From positions 1-10,757 of the forward strand of contig CANHJA010000064.1 in the NCBI GenBank assembly GCA_947460795.1: a stretch of 10,757 nt of DNA. Reading direction: 5' to 3'. A program made the translations under genes and the position numbers. The stretch comes from Bacteroidota bacterium. GTDB lineage: Bacteria; Bacteroidota; Bacteroidia; Chitinophagales; Chitinophagaceae. Below the pieces are notes generated by a model, which had not been told where the DNA came from, did no database searches, and was given only the letters and a program-made list of their open reading frames with translations. Below are positions 6,948-10,757 of the stretch, piece after piece (position 1 is the stretch's first letter; each line of letters begins with the position of its first letter).

Positions 6948-7678
6948 TGCAATATTTCATGCAATATTTCGATACTGATTATAGGTGGCATTGCAGGTAT
7001 GTGAATTTTTAAATAATGTAATAAATCATTCAATATTTCTTTTCGTTGAGTTTGATTCAGAGAAATATTTTGAACATCAGTATATGCAAATTGGTTTAAT
7101 AGCAACAACCAATTTGCTTTTCTATTATCAAGATAATTGATGTGTTTTATTTTTTCTAAATCTATAAATTGTCCATTCACTAAATCAAAAATTGGGTTTT
7201 CAATTTCTTCATTGGGTTGAAATCCAAAACCTAGCTGATGGCACATTTGGATAGTAAAAAATAAAGGATAATTGCCCAATAGCTTTTCATCTTCTTGATC
7301 GATGTATAAAAATGTCTCTTCAAAAAAATGGTATAAATCTGCATTCGTTTCTTGCTCCGAAATTGATTTTGAAATTAATTCACTGATGAAAATTGCAATG
7401 CTATTTTTCACCATCGAAAAATTGAGGGTTTGATAAAGATGCAATAATTTAGCCTCTTTAATTCGTTGTAAATTCTTATTTGGTTGATGATAAACAATTA
7501 AATCGAGTAAGGTTGTAGGCTGATAAATATTTGCTTTTGAGGAAGATTTTCGATCTGTTCTTACCCCATTTACCATATAACTTTGTATGCCAAATAATTC
7601 GGTGTAAATAGTGACAATTAAACTTGTATCACTATACTTTATGGAGCGTAAAACAATTCCTTTTGTTTGATGAAGCAT
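6944..7678 (-). CDS. recO: DNA repair protein RecO
   Basis: A 244-residue protein of recombinational repair. RecO works with RecR (and RecF) to load RecA on SSB-coated single-stranded DNA and to anneal strands. Residues 1 to about 78 form the OB-fold with the typical start TKGIVLRSIKYSDTSLIVTIYT, split here at VLRS-IKYS, and the block VNGVR (37-41) plus KNLQRIKEA (68-76). Residues about 80-235 are the helical domain, with LGNYPLFF (134-141) and NPIFDL (161-166). The Cys4 zinc site of some RecO proteins is absent, as there is a single cysteine (C146). This is usual in Bacteroidota members as I recall them. The last eight residues are EILHEILH, the product of a 12-bp tandem duplication. It is a single gene convergent with the aldo/keto reductase and divergent from the HhH gene. 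Confidence 0.93.
   Translation of the reverse strand: MLHQTKGIVLRSIKYSDTSLIVTIYTELFGIQSYMVNGVRTDRKSSSKANIYQPTTLLDLIVYHQPNKNLQRIKEAKLLHLYQTLNFSMVKNSIAIFISELISKSISEQETNADLYHFFEETFLYIDQEDEKLLGNYPLFFTIQMCHQLGFGFQPNEEIENPIFDLVNGQFIDLEKIKHINYLDNRKANWLLLLNQFAYTDVQNISLNQTQRKEILNDLLHYLKIHIPAMPPIISIEILHEILH
6947..6970 (-). repeat. 12-bp perfect tandem duplication at the recO 3' end
   Basis: ATGCAATATTTC (plus strand) occurs at 6947-6958 and again at 6959-6970 with no mismatch. On the minus strand it encodes EILH twice, immediately before the stop. The duplication is in frame, so RecO is lengthened by four residues. It begins on the last base of the opposing reductase stop codon. Confidence 0.9.
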
Positions 7679-7810
7679 TCATGCAAAAGTCAGTTTTTAT
7701 TTTGGAAATAAATTTTAAATTAATAGTTTTATAACTATAAAAATATAAACAAATATTATTATAGTAATTTTTTGCAATTTTTTAGTCTTGTTTTTTAGTT
7801 TAGTTATTTA

Positions 7811-7842
7811 TTTGGAGCGTTTGCTATAATTAAATACATTCG
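7811..7842 (+). promoter_or_regulatory. Probable promoter for the HhH - ACAD pair
   Basis: TTTG at 7811-7814 is an exact -33 box. Twenty bases downstream, TACATTCG at 7835-7842 matches the -7 TAnnTTTG pattern with one mismatch. The predicted start of transcription near 7848-7850 leaves a leader of about 15 bases before the TTG start at 7864. The rest of the 185-bp divergent gap (7679-7863) is AT-rich with no further gene. Confidence 0.35.
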
Positions 7843-7863
7843 TACTAACCAAAACCTACTATT

Positions 7864-8724
7864 TTGTCTTTACTTAAAGAATATTTTTCGTTTACGAAAG
7901 GCCAGCGTATATCCATCATTTTATTGTTGAGTTTAATCGTTTTTTTGTCTTCTCTAAATTTTTTAATGCCTTATTTTATTCATCCCAAAGCACAAATGCC
8001 TACAAATGAATTAAAGCAATTGATGGCAAATATAAAAATTGATTCTAGCTACAATAATTATTCAACCAACGAAAAATATGTTCCAATTAAACTGACTCCT
8101 TTTAATTTTAATCCAAATGAATTGGATTCTATTGGATTTATTCGCCTAGGACTAAGATCCAAATTAACACATACTATATTAAATTACAGAAACAAAGGAG
8201 GTCATTTTTATAATCGAGCAGGATTTAAAAAAATGTATGGTTTGCATGAAGACGAATACAAACAATTGGAAGAATATATTTCGATTCCAGCGTCTAATCA
8301 ATTTCAATATAAACCGAAAGAAGTTGTTTCAATAGAATTGAATAGTGCTGATACCATGCAATTGAATAAACTCAGAGGAATTGGAAATAAATTATCAATG
8401 AATATTGTAAAATATAGAGCAGAATTAGGCGGATTTGCCAAAGTTGAACAATTAAAAGAGGTTTGGGGCATTTCTATTGAAACTTATGATATGATAAAAG
8501 GTAATTGTCATGTTAATGCGAAGACAATTAAAAAAATAAATTTAAATGAAGCCACTTTAGCAGAAATTAATGTTCATCCGTATTTAAAAGGAGAAATAGC
8601 AAAATCAATTGTGAATTATCGTAAAGAACATCATTATAAAATTGATAATTTATCACAAATCAAAGAAATTGAATTGATTAATGACGAATTATTTCGTAAA
8701 ATTGCGCCATACTTAAGATTATAA
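7864..8724 (+). CDS. Membrane-anchored triple helix-hairpin-helix (ComEA-like) protein
   Basis: A 286-residue protein with one N-terminal membrane segment (about 16-38, IIILL-type hydrophobic run after basic KGQR), then a linker, then three ComEA-type HhH modules. Module 1 spans about 80-141 (FNPNELDSIGF, ILNYRNKGG), module 2 about 157-217 (ELNSADTMQLNKLRGIG, IVKYRAELGG), and module 3 about 225-284 (INLNEATLAEIN, IVNYRKEH). HhH modules bind DNA backbone without sequence specificity. ComEA is the periplasmic DNA receptor in natural transformation, so DNA uptake is possible but unproven, since multi-HhH proteins are widespread in Bacteroidota. The start is TTG at 7864. An in-frame TAA at 7846-7848 limits extension, and the next ATG (7966) would remove the membrane segment. 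It precedes the ACAD gene by 17 bases, probably as an operon of convenience. Confidence 0.85.
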   Translation: MSLLKEYFSFTKGQRISIILLLSLIVFLSSLNFLMPYFIHPKAQMPTNELKQLMANIKIDSSYNNYSTNEKYVPIKLTPFNFNPNELDSIGFIRLGLRSKLTHTILNYRNKGGHFYNRAGFKKMYGLHEDEYKQLEEYISIPASNQFQYKPKEVVSIELNSADTMQLNKLRGIGNKLSMNIVKYRAELGGFAKVEQLKEVWGISIETYDMIKGNCHVNAKTIKKINLNEATLAEINVHPYLKGEIAKSIVNYRKEHHYKIDNLSQIKEIELINDELFRKIAPYLRL

Positions 8725-8741
8725 TCAAATAAAAAGGTTTT

Positions 8742-9884
8742 ATGAATTTCGCACCCACAGAATTGCAATCACAAATTGCAGACATGATTAAAGATTTTGC
8801 AGATAAAAATATTCGCCCAAAAATGATGGAATGGGATGAAACTCAAGAATTTCCTGTAGAAGTATTTAAAAAATTAGGCGATTTAGGTTTGATGGGTATA
8901 TTAATTCCTACAGAATATGGTGGCTCGGGAATGACTTACATGGAATACATTACCGCAGTGAGTGAAATTGCTAAAGTGTGCGGATCCATTGGATTGTCGG
9001 TAGCGGCTCATAATTCACTTTGCACAAATCATATATACAAATTTGCAAGCGAGGAGCTAAAGAAAAAATACATTCCCAAATTAGCAACCGGTGAATGGAT
9101 TGGTGCATGGGGCTTAACAGAGGCCAACACAGGTTCTGATGCAGGAAATATGAAATGTGTAGCCAAAAAAGACGGTGATGATTGGATTATCTCAGGTACC
9201 AAAAACTGGATTACTCATGGAAAAACAGGTGATGTTGCAGTGGTGCTTTGCAGAACAGGTGAGCCTCGTGCTAAAAATAATGTAACTGCTTTTGCAATTG
9301 AAAAAGGAACTCCAGGTTTTACAGCAGGTAAAAAAGAAAATAAATTGGGCATGCGTGCTTCTGAAACAACAGAATTAGTTTTTGACAATTGCAGAATTTC
9401 AGATGCACAGCGTTTAGGTAATATTGGAGAAGGATTTAAACAAGCCATGATTATTTTAGATGGTGGGCGAATTTCAATTGCTGCATTGGCTTTAGGTATC
9501 GCAAAAGGAGCTTATGAAGCATCTATTAAATATTCAAAAGAGCGTTTTCAATTCGATCAACCCATTTCAAATTTTCAAGCGATTCAATGGAAATTAGCAG
9601 ACATGGCTACGCAAATTGAAGGTGCAGAATTATTAATTTATCAAGCTGCTGATAAATTAATGAGAGGTGAAAAAATGACTAAAGAAAGTGCGATGGCAAA
9701 ATATTATGCATCCGAAGTATCGGTTAGAGTAGCTACCGAAGCGGTACAAATATTTGGTGGGTATGGATATACCAAAGATTTTCCTGTAGAAAAATACTAC
9801 CGCGACAGTAAACTTTGCACAATTGGAGAAGGAACCTCAGAAGTGCAAAAATTAGTTATATCAAGAGACATTTTAACACAATAA
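8742..9884 (+). CDS. Acyl-CoA dehydrogenase (short- or branched-chain type)
   Basis: A 380-residue FAD enzyme that makes the trans-2,3 double bond in an acyl-CoA and passes electrons to electron-transfer flavoprotein. The N-terminal helical domain spans about 6-115. The first family signature GAWGLTEANTGSDAG (121-135) contacts flavin and substrate. The strand domain holds NWITHG (155-160) and KLGMRASETTEL (201-212). The C-terminal helical domain has ERFQFDQPI (267-275) and QIFGGYGYTKDFPVE (336-350). The catalytic base is E363 in IGEGTSE, the position used by short- and medium-chain enzymes. Length is normal. Short-chain or branched-chain (amino acid) substrates are the most likely class, but chain length cannot be read from sequence by eye. 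A weak AAAGG lies four bases before the ATG. The stop codon is inside the terminator stem that follows. Confidence 0.95.
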   Translation: MNFAPTELQSQIADMIKDFADKNIRPKMMEWDETQEFPVEVFKKLGDLGLMGILIPTEYGGSGMTYMEYITAVSEIAKVCGSIGLSVAAHNSLCTNHIYKFASEELKKKYIPKLATGEWIGAWGLTEANTGSDAGNMKCVAKKDGDDWIISGTKNWITHGKTGDVAVVLCRTGEPRAKNNVTAFAIEKGTPGFTAGKKENKLGMRASETTELVFDNCRISDAQRLGNIGEGFKQAMIILDGGRISIAALALGIAKGAYEASIKYSKERFQFDQPISNFQAIQWKLADMATQIEGAELLIYQAADKLMRGEKMTKESAMAKYYASEVSVRVATEAVQIFGGYGYTKDFPVEKYYRDSKLCTIGEGTSEVQKLVISRDILTQ

Positions 9885-9923
9885 AAAAATAGGGTAGAAA
9901 GAATTTCTACCCTATTTTTTTAT
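9881..9923 (+). terminator. Perfect 20-bp hairpin terminator after the ACAD gene
   Basis: Bases 9881-9900 pair without mismatch with 9904-9923, leaving a three-base loop GAA. The stem core is AGGGTAGAAA with TTTCTACCCT, flanked by an A-run on the left and a T-run on the right, giving a U-tract on either strand. This is a Rho-independent terminator that could work in both directions. The ACAD TAA (9882-9884) lies in the left arm. Confidence 0.95.
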
Positions 9924-9964
9924 ATCGTATTTATGAAGTATTTTTAATGATTAAATATATAATT

Positions 9965-10757
9965 ATGAAATCAAAAAAATTACTTTTTTCTTCTCTTCTA
10001 ATGTTAGGAGGAATTGCTACTTACATTACTATGTCTTCTAATTCACAAGGTATTATGGGTAAATCAACCGTAGGTTGCGGTGGTGGTGGGTGTCATGGTG
10101 CTATGAGTACTAATACAACGATGCTTTTACAAGGAAATGGAAATATGTTGACAAATCAATTTACTCCAGGAACGCTGTATAACATAACTGTTGTAATGGG
10201 TAGCAGCACTGCAAAACCTAAGTTTGGTTTCGATATTGAAGCAAGTGCAGGTTCAATTTCTACACCAGCACCAGCAAATACGATGGTTATGGGGAATGAA
10301 ATACACCACACATCTCCATTTACTGGAACTGTGCTTGGTACAGCTTCAGGTACTACTTTAACGTTTAGTTGGACTGCACCACCAGCGGCTACTGCACCTG
10401 CTTCTATAGCATTTGATGTGTCTACTAACGCCGTTAATGACAATGGAAATACTGCCGGTGACGAATGGAATAGAGCATCATTTACATTTACGAAAGCAGC
10501 ACCAGCTGCTGTCTCTAATTTCGAGTCTACTCAATTCAATGTATATCCAAATCCTGCAACAGAAAATGTAACAGTTAAAACAAATGCTTCAATTCAATCT
10601 GTAAAAGTGATTTCTTTAACAGGAAGTATGATTCAATTAGCCTACAGCAAAACAAATAATGAAGAATATAATATCGATACAAAATCATTAGCAACAGGAG
10701 CTTATATTTTGTTAATCAATGATGGTAAAAGCACAAGCCATAAAAAATTCATCAAAC
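9965..10757 (+). CDS. Exported choice-of-anchor V (Reeler-like) protein with CX4CH motif and T9SS type A domain (3' partial)
   Basis: The frame is open from ATG 9965 to the window edge, 264 residues seen, with probably only a few missing. Residues 1 to about 28 are a signal peptide (KSKKLLFSS then a hydrophobic run, ending near SNSQG). A cysteine-histidine motif follows: C38, C43, H44 in GCGGGGCHG, a CX4CH spacing. Residues about 50-177 form a Reeler / choice-of-anchor V beta-sandwich, with FTPGTLYNITV, FGFDIEA, a conserved HHTS (114-117), FSWTAP (134-139) and GNTAGDEW (161-168). The end is a T9SS type A sorting domain, YPNPATENV (194-202) to LATGAYILLI (242-251) and HKKFIK. Relatives often pair this domain with a CxxCH heme c site, so an exported redox or heme-binding role is possible. 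It is separated from the ACAD gene by a strong terminator, so it has its own promoter; TATTTTTA at 9939-9946 is a weak candidate. Confidence 0.85.
   Translation, partial: MKSKKLLFSSLLMLGGIATYITMSSNSQGIMGKSTVGCGGGGCHGAMSTNTTMLLQGNGNMLTNQFTPGTLYNITVVMGSSTAKPKFGFDIEASAGSISTPAPANTMVMGNEIHHTSPFTGTVLGTASGTTLTFSWTAPPAATAPASIAFDVSTNAVNDNGNTAGDEWNRASFTFTKAAPAAVSNFESTQFNVYPNPATENVTVKTNASIQSVKVISLTGSMIQLAYSKTNNEEYNIDTKSLATGAYILLINDGKSTSHKKFIK

Noticed and set aside
7724..7742. TAGTT-N4-AACTA and TTTTAT-N4-ATAAAA dyads in the recO / HhH gap as operators
   Set aside because: Short overlapping AT-only palindromes are expected by chance in such AT-rich sequence.
10156..10443. 95-residue minus-strand open frame
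   Set aside because: It is antisense to the choice-of-anchor V gene, has low-complexity V/A/P-rich content and no recognisable motif.
1..10757. CRISPR arrays, tRNA or rRNA genes, insertion sequences, phage genes
   Set aside because: No regularly spaced repeats, cloverleaf-like sequence, transposase or phage motifs were seen on either strand by eye.

Overview
The window is AT-rich DNA from a member of the Bacteroidota, probably a Chitinophagales- or Sphingobacteriales-like lineage. Three open frames carry type IX secretion system (T9SS) C-terminal sorting domains: type A at both ends and type B (CHU_C / gliding-motility C-terminal) at 463-2526. Start codons are preceded by A-rich sequence rather than clear Shine-Dalgarno sites. 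Promoter-like sites fit the phylum's TTTG / TAnnTTTG pattern. RecO, ACAD and DeoC also look Bacteroidota-like. I could not compute taxonomy, so genus is left open.

Layout. 1-462: the possible tail of a rightward gene, a 65-residue leftward open frame that is almost only a T9SS type A sorting domain, and a divergent regulatory gap. 463-2526: a secreted multidomain PKD protein with a type B sorting domain. 2577-6947: four tightly spaced rightward genes, namely a long eukaryote-type deoxyribose-phosphate aldolase (DeoC/DERA), an active aldehyde dehydrogenase, a truncated pseudo-aldehyde dehydrogenase, and an AKR6 (Kv-beta-like) aldo/keto reductase. 6944-7678: recO on the minus strand, its stop overlapping the reductase stop. 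7864-9884: a membrane-anchored triple helix-hairpin-helix (ComEA-like) protein and an acyl-CoA dehydrogenase, closed by a perfect 20-bp hairpin terminator. 9965 to the right edge: an exported choice-of-anchor V (Reeler-like) protein with an unusual CX4CH motif and a type A sorting domain, cut a few residues before its end.

Most interesting region. The two dehydrogenase frames match the two halves of the ALDH16 family: a catalytic ALDH module followed by a roughly 290-residue pseudo-ALDH lacking the catalytic domain. Here they are separate genes. They lie in the same reading frame, split by two in-frame stops and a short GC-rich hairpin. Upstream DeoC would make acetaldehyde and glyceraldehyde-3-phosphate from deoxyribose-5-phosphate. 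The dehydrogenase pair could oxidise the aldehyde to acid and the reductase could reduce aldehydes, so the cluster reads as an aldehyde-producing and aldehyde-clearing module. The individual families are known. The split arrangement and the linked AKR6 member are what deserve a second look.
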